Shown here piece after piece: positions 1-9,157 of a stretch of 64,000 nt of DNA. The DNA comes from Leptospiraceae bacterium (GTDB lineage: Bacteria > Spirochaetota > Leptospiria > Leptospirales > Leptonemataceae). The position numbers and the translations under genes were made by a program. The notes beneath the pieces are model-generated. The model was not told where the DNA came from. It made no database searches and saw only the letters and a program-made list of their open reading frames with translations. Position 1 is the stretch's first letter. Every line of letters starts with the position of its first letter. The stretch spans positions 167,298 to 231,297 of the forward strand of contig JAOACE010000021.1 in NCBI GenBank assembly GCA_026418015.1, in the 5' to 3' direction.

Positions 1-269
1 GTTTGTAGTGCTGGAACAATTTCCCCTGGTGGATAGATGCGAATGATGAATTTTCCACCAGTCATATCTTTAACCATTTTAGAAAGTAATTCCGCTCCTC
101 CGAAAATTGTATCCAAACTTCTTGGATAGCTCGATACACATTTCCAGAGAATTGTTGGATTTTCGTTTTTCGAATTATTTTCTGAATTGTTTTTATTACA
201 ATATAATAGTGTTGAAGTTAAAGCAGCTGGTAAAACATTCGTTAATAAACTTTTTCGCGTTATCTTCAT
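1..269 (-). CDS. TRAP transporter substrate-binding protein, DctP family (3' part off window)
   Basis: Only the N-terminal 89 residues are in the window; the gene continues past the left edge. The start is ATG at 267-269 (minus strand). A short basic N-terminus (MKITRKS) and a hydrophobic stretch end at Cys24 in an LLYC context, which suggests a lipoprotein signal peptide with a loose spirochaetal lipobox. The mature part has the WK..SS.P.SLD.I..GAE.L signature, then TGGKF and P.GEIVPALQ, typical of DctP periplasmic binding proteins of TRAP transporters for organic or keto acids. The membrane partners would lie off the window. Family assignment is fairly sure; the substrate is unknown. Confidence 0.72.
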   Translation of the reverse strand, partial: MKITRKSLLTNVLPAALTSTLLYCNKNNSENNSKNENPTILWKCVSSYPRSLDTIFGGAELLSKMVKDMTGGKFIIRIYPPGEIVPALQ

Positions 270-319
270 AATTGAACCTAATTTTTAATAAATCTATCAA
301 AGTAAATGATTTTATTCTA

Positions 320-346
320 TTGACGATAAACACTATTTTTTTTAAT
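320..346 (+). promoter_or_regulatory. Possible promoter of the CCA-adding enzyme gene
   Basis: TTGACG at 320-325 is followed after 15 bases by TTTAAT at 341-346. Transcription would start about 353-355, on or just before the ATG at 355. There is no Shine-Dalgarno sequence, so a leaderless transcript fits. The spacer is short, so the call is tentative. Confidence 0.33.
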
Positions 347-354
347 GAACGAGC

Positions 355-1713
355 ATGAAAATTCCCTATTCTATTAAAGATAAAGTTTCTTATGAATTAT
401 TCAATATCTTACAAGAAATATCTTATAGGTTCGAAAAAAATGGTTATGAATGTTATTTCGTTGGAGGTTTTATAAGAGATTTACTATTGGAAAGAAAAAA
501 GAATTTCGAAGATATCGATATTTCCACCAATGCAAGACCAGAAGAAGTAATGAAGTTATTTCCAAAAGTTATACCCACTGGAATTAAACATGGTACAGTG
601 ACAATTTTATACAAAGGCTTAACCATAGAATGTACAACATACAGAAAAGAAAGTCAGTATTCTGATCATCGAAGACCAGATAAGATTGAATATTCTAAAA
701 CGATTTACGAAGATTTATCTCGAAGAGATTTTACTATTAATGCTTTAGCTTACAACATCAAAAAACAAGAATTAATCGATGAATTCAATGGTATAGAAGA
801 TCTAAAAAATCGATTGATTCGTTCTATCGGCAATCCCAAAGATCGCTTTTTAGAAGATGGATTAAGACCTATCAGAGCCTGTCGTTTTATGGCAACCTTA
901 GAATTCGAAATTGAACAAAACACAAAAAATGCAATATTAGACAAAGATGTAAGAGTTGCTATCCAATCTATCTCTATTGAACGTTTTACAGAAGAACTAA
1001 AAAAAGGGTTTAAAGCAAAAAAAACATCCCTAATGTTAAAAAGTTTATATGAACTAAAAATCTTGCATTTATTCTTAGAAAATGATTTATACGAAAAAAT
1101 CCCAGAAGATTTTTATTATTATTTAGATTGTCTATTAAACGAAAACTTAAAAATGTCCTACTGGTTCTGGTATCAAAAGTTTGATTTAAAAAAAATATCT
1201 AAAAAACTTAAATTTTCGAATAAATTGATGAAAATTATCGAAATATACATTTTATATATAAATATTTATTTAGAATATCATCCCTTTAATCAATTTGATG
1301 ATAAGGATTTACAAAACCTTAAAAATAAAAATCTTGATGTTTTAAAAAAATATCAAAAAGAATTATTAATTATTTATAAAAAATTTTTAGGAAAGTTAAA
1401 AAAAGAACTTTTTGCAGAAAAAGAAGAAATATTTAAAAATTTAAGTTTATTTATAAAACAAAATTATTATAATCTTAAAGAAAAAAAAATTGATGAGTTA
1501 GAATTATTAAATTTATTTTATGATTGGCTACGCTATGTTATAAACAATGAACCACTTATTACAACAGATTTAGCAATTAATGGCGATGATATAAAAACTT
1601 TAGGATTTACTGGCAAAGAAATTGGGTTAAAATTAAACGAAGTCTTAGAATATGTTCTGGAATATCCAGAACATAATTCCAAGAAAATTTTACTAGAAAA
1701 GTTAAAACCATAG
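355..1713 (+). CDS. cca: CCA tRNA nucleotidyltransferase / poly(A) polymerase family
   Basis: Class II nucleotidyltransferase that adds or repairs the 3' CCA end of tRNAs. Visible motifs are GGFIRD (residues 37-42), the metal-binding DID (53-55), the RRDFTINALAYN motif near 125 and EDGLRPIRACRFMATL near 167. The head and neck domains are followed by a divergent, Lys-rich all-helical body and the typical closing segment (AINGDDIKTLGF..GKEIGLKLNEVLEYV). No HD phosphohydrolase domain is seen. The only tRNA gene in the window (31062-31133) has no encoded CCA, so this activity is needed. A poly(A) polymerase role cannot be excluded from sequence. The 3' end overlaps the convergent phosphatase gene by 12 bases. 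Confidence 0.88.
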   Translation: MKIPYSIKDKVSYELFNILQEISYRFEKNGYECYFVGGFIRDLLLERKKNFEDIDISTNARPEEVMKLFPKVIPTGIKHGTVTILYKGLTIECTTYRKESQYSDHRRPDKIEYSKTIYEDLSRRDFTINALAYNIKKQELIDEFNGIEDLKNRLIRSIGNPKDRFLEDGLRPIRACRFMATLEFEIEQNTKNAILDKDVRVAIQSISIERFTEELKKGFKAKKTSLMLKSLYELKILHLFLENDLYEKIPEDFYYYLDCLLNENLKMSYWFWYQKFDLKKISKKLKFSNKLMKIIEIYILYINIYLEYHPFNQFDDKDLQNLKNKNLDVLKKYQKELLIIYKKFLGKLKKELFAEKEEIFKNLSLFIKQNYYNLKEKKIDELELLNLFYDWLRYVINNEPLITTDLAINGDDIKTLGFTGKEIGLKLNEVLEYVLEYPEHNSKKILLEKLKP

Positions 1714-2847
1714 CTTTTTTATTTTTTTAAAGATATCTGTATTGTCAAATATTCCAGAAAATTCGTTTGATCCTGGTCCAAAAGTAAATACTGGAACCAA
1801 CTGGGAGGTATGACTAGAATGAATAAATTTTGTTTCGAATTTTCCAGGTTGACCTTTTACAATTGCAAACCCTCCTGTTTCGTGATCTGCTGTAACTATT
1901 ACAAGGGTTTTTTGGTCTCTTTCTGCATAGTTTAATGCTTCTCCAATAGCATTATCGAAATCCAAGACTTCTGCAATAATATAATTTGCATCCATGTTAT
2001 GACCACCCCAATCAATCTGAGAACCTTCGATCAATAAGATAAATGGTTTATTCTGTGATTCTAAATACTTGATTGCAAAGCGCGTCATCTGAACAAGATA
2101 ATCCTGGGAACGAAATTTATTAAAATCAGTTTTACTATTTAGATAATCGTAATACTTTGAATCAGGGTTAGCCATTGTTTTTACAGCTGGTGGAAGTCCA
2201 TAGTCAGCAAATAATCCTAAAATTTTATTATTTTTATTTATATTAGTTTTTAATAAATCTTCCCAATTAAAATAAATATCATACCCTTTTTTTCTAAATT
2301 CTTCTAGCAAGTCTTTTTGATCTGGCCTGTCCTTAAAATATTTTAAACCCCCACCTAAAAGAATGTTTGGTTCTACATCCAATATATCTAATGCAATTTC
2401 GAATTCATTTTTTCTATCTTCTGTATGAGATAAAAAAGCAGCTGGCGTTGCATCAGTTACTGGACTTGTCACAACTACGCCCACATTATAACCATTTTCT
2501 TTTGCTAATTCCATGATGGTTTTTAAAGGTTTTTTTTGGGAATCCACAGAAACAGCACCATTATATGTTTTTATACCCGTTGCCATCGCAGTTGCAGATG
2601 CAGCAGAATCCGTAACAATATTATCGTAAGAATGATTGGTCATAAGAGCGACATTCTTAAACCTTAGAAAATTCAATGGTTTATTAGACGAATAAATCCC
2701 CGATGTAATTTGAGTTATTCCCATGCCATCTCCAATCATCAAAATAATATTTTTTGGTTTTTGTTGTGTATTCGTTTCTAAATTGCTACAATTATAGAAT
2801 AACAGATTTATTAGAATTAATAGCAATATCTTGTGAATTTTAATCAT
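1702..2847 (-). CDS. Alkaline phosphatase family lipoprotein
   Basis: PhoA-superfamily metallophosphomonoesterase, 381 residues. An N-terminal hydrophobic segment ends in LFYNC (Cys20), indicating a lipoprotein anchored on the periplasmic or outer-membrane side. The catalytic framework is visible: IGDGMG (Asp40 metal ligand), VTDSAASATAMATG with the nucleophilic Ser, EGSQIDWGGHNMD, TADHETGG, and a final HTSQLVPVF segment carrying the last metal His. It would release phosphate from organic esters. A good AAGGAGA ribosome binding site precedes the ATG. It is convergent with cca and divergent from rpsF; no obvious Pho box was found. Confidence 0.88.
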   Translation of the reverse strand: MIKIHKILLLILINLLFYNCSNLETNTQQKPKNIILMIGDGMGITQITSGIYSSNKPLNFLRFKNVALMTNHSYDNIVTDSAASATAMATGIKTYNGAVSVDSQKKPLKTIMELAKENGYNVGVVVTSPVTDATPAAFLSHTEDRKNEFEIALDILDVEPNILLGGGLKYFKDRPDQKDLLEEFRKKGYDIYFNWEDLLKTNINKNNKILGLFADYGLPPAVKTMANPDSKYYDYLNSKTDFNKFRSQDYLVQMTRFAIKYLESQNKPFILLIEGSQIDWGGHNMDANYIIAEVLDFDNAIGEALNYAERDQKTLVIVTADHETGGFAIVKGQPGKFETKFIHSSHTSQLVPVFTFGPGSNEFSGIFDNTDIFKKIKKLWF

Positions 2848-3001
2848 ATTTTCTCCTTAATTGTTTATTTTTGATACCTCAAATCATAAGTTTAAATATC
2901 TTCAAGAAAAAATTGTACAAATTAATATGAATTTTTTTTTACAAATTCTACAAAGCCCTTGACCATAAAAAAAAATCAAAAATTTTGGTTAGATTAACAA
3001 T

Positions 3002-3292
3002 ATGGAAACGAAAAGAGAATACGATTTAATTGTAATAATGAACCCAGAATTAGCGTTAGAACAAGCAAAAGAAGAATTAGAATCCATCCTAAAAGAATTT
3101 AATGCAGAGATCAAAATCGCTGATGTACTTGGTAGAAAAGATTTACAATACGAAAGAAAAAAATATACTAATGGATTATATCTAGAATACAAAATATTGT
3201 TAGACAAAGCAAAAGCATCAGAATTACAATATAGATTAAACATTCATAACAATGTATTACAATATTTTTTAAAAAACTTAGCAAAAAAATAA
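3002..3292 (+). CDS. rpsF: 30S ribosomal protein S6
   Basis: 96 residues, the usual length for S6. The YDLIVIMNPEL start, the DVLGRKDLQYERKK core and the terminal helix (LNIHNNVLQYFLKNL) match bacterial S6, which sits on the small-subunit platform with S18. It is the first gene of an operon with ssb (4-base gap), rplI, dnaB and radA. The usual partner gene rpsR (S18) is absent from this block. The start has no clear Shine-Dalgarno sequence. Confidence 0.93.
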   Translation: METKREYDLIVIMNPELALEQAKEELESILKEFNAEIKIADVLGRKDLQYERKKYTNGLYLEYKILLDKAKASELQYRLNIHNNVLQYFLKNLAKK

Positions 3293-3296
3293 TTTT

Positions 3297-3737
3297 ATGA
3301 GTGATTTAAATTACGTTATTCTAATTGGAAGGTTAACTGCTGATCCCGTATATAAAGTTGCCCAAACAGGTAGTTCTTTTTGTACTTTTAGTTTAGCAAA
3401 TAACAGAAAGTATAAAAAACAATCGGGCGAATTAGCTGAAGAAACAAGTTTTATTAACTGTATTACTTGGGGGAAACTTTCTGATTTCGCAAGAAACTAT
3501 CTAAAAAAAGGTATGCAGATTGCAGTCGAAGGTAGAATTCGACAAAATACGTGGCAAAACGAAGAAGGTAAAACCCAAAGTAATTTTAATATAGTAGTAA
3601 ATAACATACAAATTTTAACACCACGTTCAAGTAGTACTTCTGGTTCTTCGCAACAAGCAGAAGCAAGTAAAATTCAAGAAGAACCAATAGATTATAATCC
3701 AATATTAGATGACACAGAAGATGATATTCCATTTTAA
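3297..3737 (+). CDS. ssb: Single-stranded DNA-binding protein
   Basis: 146 residues. An N-terminal OB fold (NYVILIGRLTADP, FSLANNRKYK, SFINCITWGKLSDFARNYLKKGMQIAVEGRI) is followed by a flexible Ser/Gln-rich linker and the acidic tip DDTEDDIPF, the conserved protein-docking tail. It binds single-stranded DNA during replication and repair as a tetramer. It lies between rpsF and rplI, a common bacterial arrangement, and 552 bases before dnaB, whose helicase works on SSB-coated DNA. Confidence 0.95.
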   Translation: MSDLNYVILIGRLTADPVYKVAQTGSSFCTFSLANNRKYKKQSGELAEETSFINCITWGKLSDFARNYLKKGMQIAVEGRIRQNTWQNEEGKTQSNFNIVVNNIQILTPRSSSTSGSSQQAEASKIQEEPIDYNPILDDTEDDIPF

Positions 3738-3754
3738 TTTTTAGGAGATTCACT

Positions 3755-4258
3755 ATGAAGGTAATTTTAAAACAAGATATTCCAAACTTAGGAGATGCTG
3801 GGGAAGTAAAAAATGTAGCGGATGGTTATGCAAGGAATTATTTAATTCCTAAAAAGCTTGTTATACCATTTAACGAGTCTAGCAAAAAGGCATTAGAGCA
3901 CCAAAAAAGATTGATTGAGATAAAAAAACAAAAAAGAAAGAAGATAGTTCAAGAAATTGCAAAAAGCTACGAATCATTAGGAACGATCGAAGTAGCAGTA
4001 CGTGTAGGTGCTAAAAATAAACTCTTTGGTTCTGTTACCAATGCAATGATTGCGAAGATAATCGAAGAGAAAACAGGCAAGCCTATCGATAGAAGAAAGA
4101 TTCAGTTAAACGAACCAATAAAACAGTTAGGAGAATACAAAATCAAGATACATTTGTCTGAAGAAGTAACAATACCATTAGTAGTAAAAGTTGTACCACA
4201 TCCAGATAGCAAAATAGAAGAAACAACAGAAAACACTCAACCAACAGAAAACCAATAA
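3755..4258 (+). CDS. rplI: 50S ribosomal protein L9
   Basis: 167 residues. The N-terminal domain starts MKVILKQDIPNLGDAGEVKNV and includes DGYARNYLIPKKL, the L9 signature. A long connecting helix rich in Lys and Arg and a C-terminal domain (GKNKLFGSVT-like GAKNKLFGSVTNAMIA) follow. It ends with a short acidic Thr/Glu tail slightly longer than in most L9 proteins. A ribosome binding site (TTAGGAGA) lies before the ATG. Only 17 bases separate it from ssb, leaving no room for rpsR. Confidence 0.95.
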   Translation: MKVILKQDIPNLGDAGEVKNVADGYARNYLIPKKLVIPFNESSKKALEHQKRLIEIKKQKRKKIVQEIAKSYESLGTIEVAVRVGAKNKLFGSVTNAMIAKIIEEKTGKPIDRRKIQLNEPIKQLGEYKIKIHLSEEVTIPLVVKVVPHPDSKIEETTENTQPTENQ

Positions 4259-4263
4259 TTTTT

Positions 4264-4270
4264 AAGGAGG
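4264..4270 (+). promoter_or_regulatory. Strong ribosome binding site that questions the dnaB start
   Basis: AAGGAGG at 4264-4270 is a perfect Shine-Dalgarno sequence. It sits 7 bases before an in-frame CTG at 4278 but 19 bases before the first standard start codon (TTG, 4290). Spacing favours CTG as the real start of dnaB, adding Met-Thr-Ala-Pro to the N-terminus. Confidence 0.55.
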
Positions 4271-4289
4271 AGCTCTTCTGACAGCTCCA

Positions 4290-5672
4290 TTGCAACCTAT
4301 TGACCTTCCAAAAGATTTAGAAGCAGAAGTGCAAGTTCTGGGCTCAATCATGATACGCCCAGATCTAATCTTCCAAGTTTCGAACATCATAAAAAAAAGT
4401 GATTTTTTTCTTACTGCTCATCAATTAATTTTCGAAGCTTTAGAAAATTTAATCAAAGAAAGTGATTCAAATTTAGAAATTGAACCAGTAAGATTAATTC
4501 AATATCTTGAAGATCGCAAACTATTAGAAGATGCTGGTGGTGCAGAATATATTTTTCAATTAAGTGATAAGGTAATCTCTCCTACCAATGCACTACATCA
4601 TGCAGTTCGCTTACATAATCTTTCTACGCGAAGAAAATTGATCTTAAAATTAAAAGAATTAGAACAACATGCTTATGAACCACAAGAGAATGAAGGAAGT
4701 TTTTTAAAATATGTAGAAGAAGAATTATTAAAAATTACTGGCGAAAGCATCACACCAGGAATTGTTGCAATAGAAGACATAAAAGATGAATTTATCGATT
4801 ATATTTCTAAACTGTTAGAAGCGCGCGGTGGTTTAACTGGTCAACCAACGCGTTTTTTCGAATTAGACAGAATGACTTCTGGTATTCGCGGTGGTGAACT
4901 AATCATATTAGCTGCAAGACCTGGTATGGGTAAATCTACATTTGCCCTAAACATTGCAATGAATATTGCTATGTATTACCAAAAACCTGTGATCATCTAT
5001 TCTTTAGAAATGAGCAGGATGGAATTAGTTATGAGAATGCTTAGTGCAGATGCACAGATCAACCACAGCGATCTAAAAAAAGGTCACATTCCACCAAACA
5101 AACAAGAAGCATTAAAAGATTCTATTGCAAGAATTTTTTCTTCGCCAATATACATCGACGATTCAGGAACATTAGATATTTGGGATTGTATTGCCAGAAC
5201 GCGAAAACTAGAAATGGAACTACGAAGACAAGGAAAAGAACCTGGTCTTGTGGTAATCGATTATTTGCAACTTTTATCAGATCCAGAATCGAGAAAATTT
5301 GGACGACAAGTAGAAGTTGCAAGTATTTCGCGAAGCTTAAAGTTATTAGCAAAAAAAACCAACTTACCGATTTTAGCACTATCTCAGATGAATCGCTCAG
5401 TGGAACAGCGTAGAGGAGATTATGCAAGACCTCAATTATCCGATTTAAGAGAATCTGGTGCTTTGGAACAAGATGCAGATATTGTGATGTTTATTCATAG
5501 AGAACAATTTCCTGATCCCGAAAGCCCAGAAGCAATAGAAAGTCGCGGTAGAGCAGAAATCATTATCGCAAAACATAGAAATGGGCCACTAGGAAATTTT
5601 AAATTAGCTTATAGACCAGAAATGTTTCGATTCGACAACTTAGAAACGTTCGAAACATCAGAAGTTTTTTAA
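4290..5672 (+). CDS. dnaB: Replicative DNA helicase DnaB
   Basis: 460 residues from TTG at 4290, or 464 if translation starts at CTG 4278, which is better placed behind the AAGGAGG site. The N-terminal domain has the usual P.DLEAE..VLGSIM start. The C-terminal RecA-type motor carries Walker A (AARPGMGKST), the YSLEMSR segment, VIDYLQLL (Walker B), SQMNRSVEQR and LRESGALEQDAD (arginine-finger region). It is a hexameric helicase that unwinds DNA at the fork. It is in an operon downstream of rplI and upstream of radA. No intein is present. Confidence 0.95.
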   Translation: MQPIDLPKDLEAEVQVLGSIMIRPDLIFQVSNIIKKSDFFLTAHQLIFEALENLIKESDSNLEIEPVRLIQYLEDRKLLEDAGGAEYIFQLSDKVISPTNALHHAVRLHNLSTRRKLILKLKELEQHAYEPQENEGSFLKYVEEELLKITGESITPGIVAIEDIKDEFIDYISKLLEARGGLTGQPTRFFELDRMTSGIRGGELIILAARPGMGKSTFALNIAMNIAMYYQKPVIIYSLEMSRMELVMRMLSADAQINHSDLKKGHIPPNKQEALKDSIARIFSSPIYIDDSGTLDIWDCIARTRKLEMELRRQGKEPGLVVIDYLQLLSDPESRKFGRQVEVASISRSLKLLAKKTNLPILALSQMNRSVEQRRGDYARPQLSDLRESGALEQDADIVMFIHREQFPDPESPEAIESRGRAEIIIAKHRNGPLGNFKLAYRPEMFRFDNLETFETSEVF

Positions 5673-5718
5673 AAAAAATTTCTATTAATTTTTTAAAAAA
5701 GTGATATTATATTATAAG

Positions 5719-7068
5719 ATGAAACCAAAAACAAAAAACAAATACATTTGTTCGAACTGTAAAGAAATCTATTCTCGCTGGACGGGAAGATGTATTAAGT
5801 GTGGTAGTTGGAATACAATCGAAGAAATGGAAGGAGAAGAAATCCTAAAATTAAACTTATTACAAAACAAAAATCCTAGTATATTAAAAAAACTATCACA
5901 AATAGATACAAAAGAGAATATAAGGATTTCTAGTGGCATAGCAGATTTAGATTTAGTTTTAGGAGGTGGCTTTGTTCCTGGTTCTTTTATTCTAATTGGC
6001 GGAGAGCCCGGTGTAGGAAAATCCACTCTAATGCTAAGTTTATCGGAAAATTTTTCTCGAAACAACAAGAAGGTATTGTATTTTTCGGGAGAAGAATCAC
6101 CTGAACAAATCAAGTTAAGAGCCAATCGCATGAATATTCAAGGCGAAAATATATTAATTTCGCGAGAGACAGAATTAAATCAAATTATTTACAACATAAT
6201 AACAGAAAAACCAGATTTAATCATCATCGATTCTGTACAAACGATTCAACTAGAAGATGCAAATATACCAGGAACTGTTTCGCAATTAAAATATACAGCC
6301 TTTAAGCTAATGGAAATAGCGAAAAAAACCAATATTCCGATTATCTTAATCGGTCATATAACCAAAGAAGGAAGTATATCGGGTCCCAAACTGTTGGAAC
6401 ATATGGTAGATACTGTTTTATACTTTGAAAGCGATCGTTTAAATCATTACAGAATTCTACGTGCTATAAAAAATCGATTTGGAAACATCGGAGAAGTTGC
6501 GATCTTCGAGATGATTCCAGAAGGATTAAAAATCATCCAGACAATTCCACAAGAAATGCATAGAATCAATTCTCCGGGTTGTGTTTATTCTGTTATTCTA
6601 GAAGGAAGTCGAGCCATAGCAGTAGAAGTACAAGCACTTGTTTCGAAGACCAATTATCAAACAAAAAGAATGGCAGAAGGTTTAGATATTCGCCGTGTAA
6701 TATTATTAACTGCTGTATTAGAGAAATTCTTAAAACTGAACTTAAGCGAACAAGATATATTTACAAACTTAGCTGGAGGATTAATAGCTCACGAGCCAGC
6801 ATTGGATTTAGCCATCTGTGCTTCTATTTTATCATCATATTTAGAAAAACCTATCAAAAAAAACTTTGCCTTTATAGGAGAGGTGGGACTAACAGGAGAG
6901 ATTCGACCAACCCCAAGAATCAATGCTAGAATTAAAGAATTAGCCAACTTAGGCTTCGAAAAAATTTATATTCCTACATCCCAGAAAAAAGAAATTGATT
7001 CTTTTAATATTGACATCAAGGAAATTGGTCATATAAAAGAACTAGTAGAGGTATTCAAAGATGCGTAG
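5719..7068 (+). CDS. radA: DNA repair protein RadA (Sms)
   Basis: About 450 residues from ATG 5719; a GTG at 5701 is in frame but would add a non-conserved MILYYK. Visible are an N-terminal C4 zinc finger (CSNCKE and CIKCGSW), Walker A GGEPGVGKST, the RadA-specific KNRFG motif (IKNRFGNIGE) and a C-terminal Lon-like P domain with VEVQALVS and GEVGLTGEIR. RadA is a branch-migration ATPase/helicase in recombinational repair. It follows dnaB closely, and its last 8 bases overlap a small lipoprotein gene. Confidence 0.93.
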   Translation: MKPKTKNKYICSNCKEIYSRWTGRCIKCGSWNTIEEMEGEEILKLNLLQNKNPSILKKLSQIDTKENIRISSGIADLDLVLGGGFVPGSFILIGGEPGVGKSTLMLSLSENFSRNNKKVLYFSGEESPEQIKLRANRMNIQGENILISRETELNQIIYNIITEKPDLIIIDSVQTIQLEDANIPGTVSQLKYTAFKLMEIAKKTNIPIILIGHITKEGSISGPKLLEHMVDTVLYFESDRLNHYRILRAIKNRFGNIGEVAIFEMIPEGLKIIQTIPQEMHRINSPGCVYSVILEGSRAIAVEVQALVSKTNYQTKRMAEGLDIRRVILLTAVLEKFLKLNLSEQDIFTNLAGGLIAHEPALDLAICASILSSYLEKPIKKNFAFIGEVGLTGEIRPTPRINARIKELANLGFEKIYIPTSQKKEIDSFNIDIKEIGHIKELVEVFKDA

Positions 7069-7321
7069 AATTATTTATATATTTTTTTTATTTTTCCTAT
7101 ATTGCAGTGCAGAACCCACAAAAACAGATTTAGATCGTGTTGTTAAAAACTTTTTGCAATTAAGATATCAGGCAGAGTTGGATCAAAACCTAAAAAACTA
7201 TTCGGATTATGAATTATTTCAATTAAGTTGTAAAAACCTTCGGGTAAAATGCAATAAAGTGCTTTTATTATTAGAAAAAGAAAATCCAGAATTCTACCAA
7301 ACACTTATAAAAAGCAAGTAA
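7061..7321 (+). CDS. Small predicted lipoprotein of unknown function
   Basis: 86 residues. A basic start and a Phe/Leu-rich hydrophobic run end at Cys15 (FFLYC), a probable lipoprotein signal. The mature part is short, charged and helical, with two further Cys residues (SCKN and VKCNK) spaced 8 apart. The gene overlaps the radA end by 8 bases and stops 1 base before tsaD, so it is almost certainly translated as part of that operon. I recognise no family. Confidence 0.6.
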   Translation: MRRIIYIFFLFFLYCSAEPTKTDLDRVVKNFLQLRYQAELDQNLKNYSDYELFQLSCKNLRVKCNKVLLLLEKENPEFYQTLIKSK

Positions 7322-7322
7322 T

Positions 7323-8342
7323 ATGATTGGTTTAGGGATAGAAACTTCTTGCGACGAAACAAGCATTGCTATTGTAAAAGATGGGAAAGAAATTCTATCG
7401 AATGTTGTATATTCTCAGGTTAAAGAACACGAAAAATTTTTTGGCGTTGTCCCAGAAATTGCTAGTAGATCCCATTTGATAAAAATAAACGAAGTTTTCG
7501 AAAAAGCTTTAGAACAAGTTTCTCTATCACTTAATGAAATCGACTACATTGCTGTCACAACAAGACCAGGGCTGATTGGTTCTCTAATGATTGGTGCACA
7601 ATTTGCTAAAGTCCTCCATTGCATTACCAACATTCCCATAGTAGATATTGATCACATAGAAGCACATTTCTATGCAAATTTTCTAGAAAGAAAAGAATCT
7701 CCTACCTATCCTTTTCTAGGACTACTGCTCTCTGGTGGGAATACTGCAATCTATCGCGTAGATGGGTTAAACCAATTAAAAATGATTGGGAATACCCAAG
7801 ACGATGCAATAGGCGAAGCTTTCGATAAAGCTGCGTCGATTCTAAAAATCGGTTATCCCGGCGGTCCAGTGATAGAAAAATATGCGAAAAACTATTACAA
7901 TCGCGATAATCAAGAATCCTTTTTTGGTAAGATACTTAAAGACAGCCAAGAAATAACGTTTTCTTATTCGGGCATAAAAACAGCATTATTGTATTTGATT
8001 CAACAAAATCCACAAATAGATAGAAACAAAGTTTGTTATGATTTTCAAGAAACTTGTTTCGAACTCATAATAAGAATGTTAAAAAAAGCCATTATTAAAA
8101 CCAATATTAAGCATATAGAAGCTGGAGGGGGTGTTCTTGCAAATCAACGTTTAAGGGAATTACTAAATCACCTATCCCAAGAAATGAACTTAAAAATTTA
8201 TTATCCTTCGAATAAAATTTTATGTACAGATAATGCAGCAATGGTAGCAACATTAGGTTATTATTATTTTCTAAATGGATATAGATCAAATTTGGATTTT
8301 TCTGTCTCTTCGAATTCCTTTTATAAAAGTCTAAATTCCTAA
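7323..8342 (+). CDS. tsaD: tRNA N6-adenosine threonylcarbamoyltransferase TsaD
   Basis: 339 residues, the normal length for the TsaD/Kae1/Gcp family. Motifs are GIETSCDETSIAIV at the N-terminus, the metal-binding HIEAHFYAN near residue 114, LLLSGGNTAIY, DDAIGEAFDKAASIL, GYPGGP and a C-terminal CTDNAAMVA. It transfers the threonylcarbamoyl group to A37 of ANN-decoding tRNAs together with TsaB and TsaE, which are not in this window. Confidence 0.95.
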   Translation: MIGLGIETSCDETSIAIVKDGKEILSNVVYSQVKEHEKFFGVVPEIASRSHLIKINEVFEKALEQVSLSLNEIDYIAVTTRPGLIGSLMIGAQFAKVLHCITNIPIVDIDHIEAHFYANFLERKESPTYPFLGLLLSGGNTAIYRVDGLNQLKMIGNTQDDAIGEAFDKAASILKIGYPGGPVIEKYAKNYYNRDNQESFFGKILKDSQEITFSYSGIKTALLYLIQQNPQIDRNKVCYDFQETCFELIIRMLKKAIIKTNIKHIEAGGGVLANQRLRELLNHLSQEMNLKIYYPSNKILCTDNAAMVATLGYYYFLNGYRSNLDFSVSSNSFYKSLNS

Positions 8343-8385
8343 AAAAAAGATTGATGAATTATATTAAAATAAAATTTCTATTTTT

Positions 8386-9153
8386 ATGATCAATACTTTA
8401 AAAAATAGTTTAAAATGGATACCCAATCTATTTACGTTAGGAAACTTATGGTTAGGTTTCTATGCAACATTATTGGTATTACAATCTCATAACAACCCGA
8501 ATTTAATAAAAATATCCAGTTTATTGATTATATTAGCTTCTTTGTTAGATGGACTTGATGGTTTTATTGCAAGGATGCTAAATGCCACATCCGAAATTGG
8601 TGCTCAGCTTGATAGTTTAGCAGATTTAACAACCTTTGGTATTGCTCCTGGTGCTTTATTTTATATGTTAATCCTACACGATTTAGCATGGCCAATAGGA
8701 AACATCACATTACCCATTGGAATTATATTAGCTGGTCTATATCCCGCAGCAGTTGCATTTCGCTTAGCACGTTTTAACGTATCCCATAGCGAAGATAGTT
8801 TTGATGGTCTACCCTCTCCTATCGGTGGTTTAATTGTAGCTTTAATGCCTTTAATTCTACTCGAAGCACACTTAACTGCTCCCAAGATATTGTTTATTAT
8901 AATCTACATTTTTTCTGCATATTTAATGGTAAGTACAATTCGTTATAGCAAAATTCAAGTTTCTTTGTTTAGGAGATTTAGCAAAATTCGCGTAATCCTG
9001 CTATTAGTTTTTATTGTTTTAATTCTATTATCAATATATTTAAAATTTGGGTTAGAAGCAACAGCAACTGCAATATTTATCTTGTTATTACTATATATTG
9101 TATCGGGAATTATTGCTTTTATTATCCATCTAATACAAGTTTTTCGCCTTTAA
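8386..9153 (+). CDS. pssA: CDP-diacylglycerol-serine O-phosphatidyltransferase
   Basis: 255 residues with about seven hydrophobic segments. The CDP-alcohol phosphatidyltransferase motif is intact: DGLDGFIAR, then G and the D...D pair in GAQLDSLADL. The opening WIPNLFTLGNLWLGFYA and the later ARFNVSHSEDSFDGLPSPIGG are characteristic of the bacterial membrane PssA branch. The enzyme makes phosphatidylserine, the precursor of phosphatidylethanolamine, in the inner membrane. No psd gene is in the window. Confidence 0.87.
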   Translation: MINTLKNSLKWIPNLFTLGNLWLGFYATLLVLQSHNNPNLIKISSLLIILASLLDGLDGFIARMLNATSEIGAQLDSLADLTTFGIAPGALFYMLILHDLAWPIGNITLPIGIILAGLYPAAVAFRLARFNVSHSEDSFDGLPSPIGGLIVALMPLILLEAHLTAPKILFIIIYIFSAYLMVSTIRYSKIQVSLFRRFSKIRVILLLVFIVLILLSIYLKFGLEATATAIFILLLLYIVSGIIAFIIHLIQVFRL

Positions 9154-9157
9154 TAAA

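Noticed and set aside
5122..5427. Antisense and alternate-frame reading frames within dnaB, radA, glpD and similar long genes
   Set aside because: They lie inside strong conserved genes, have no family signal or SD and are shadows.
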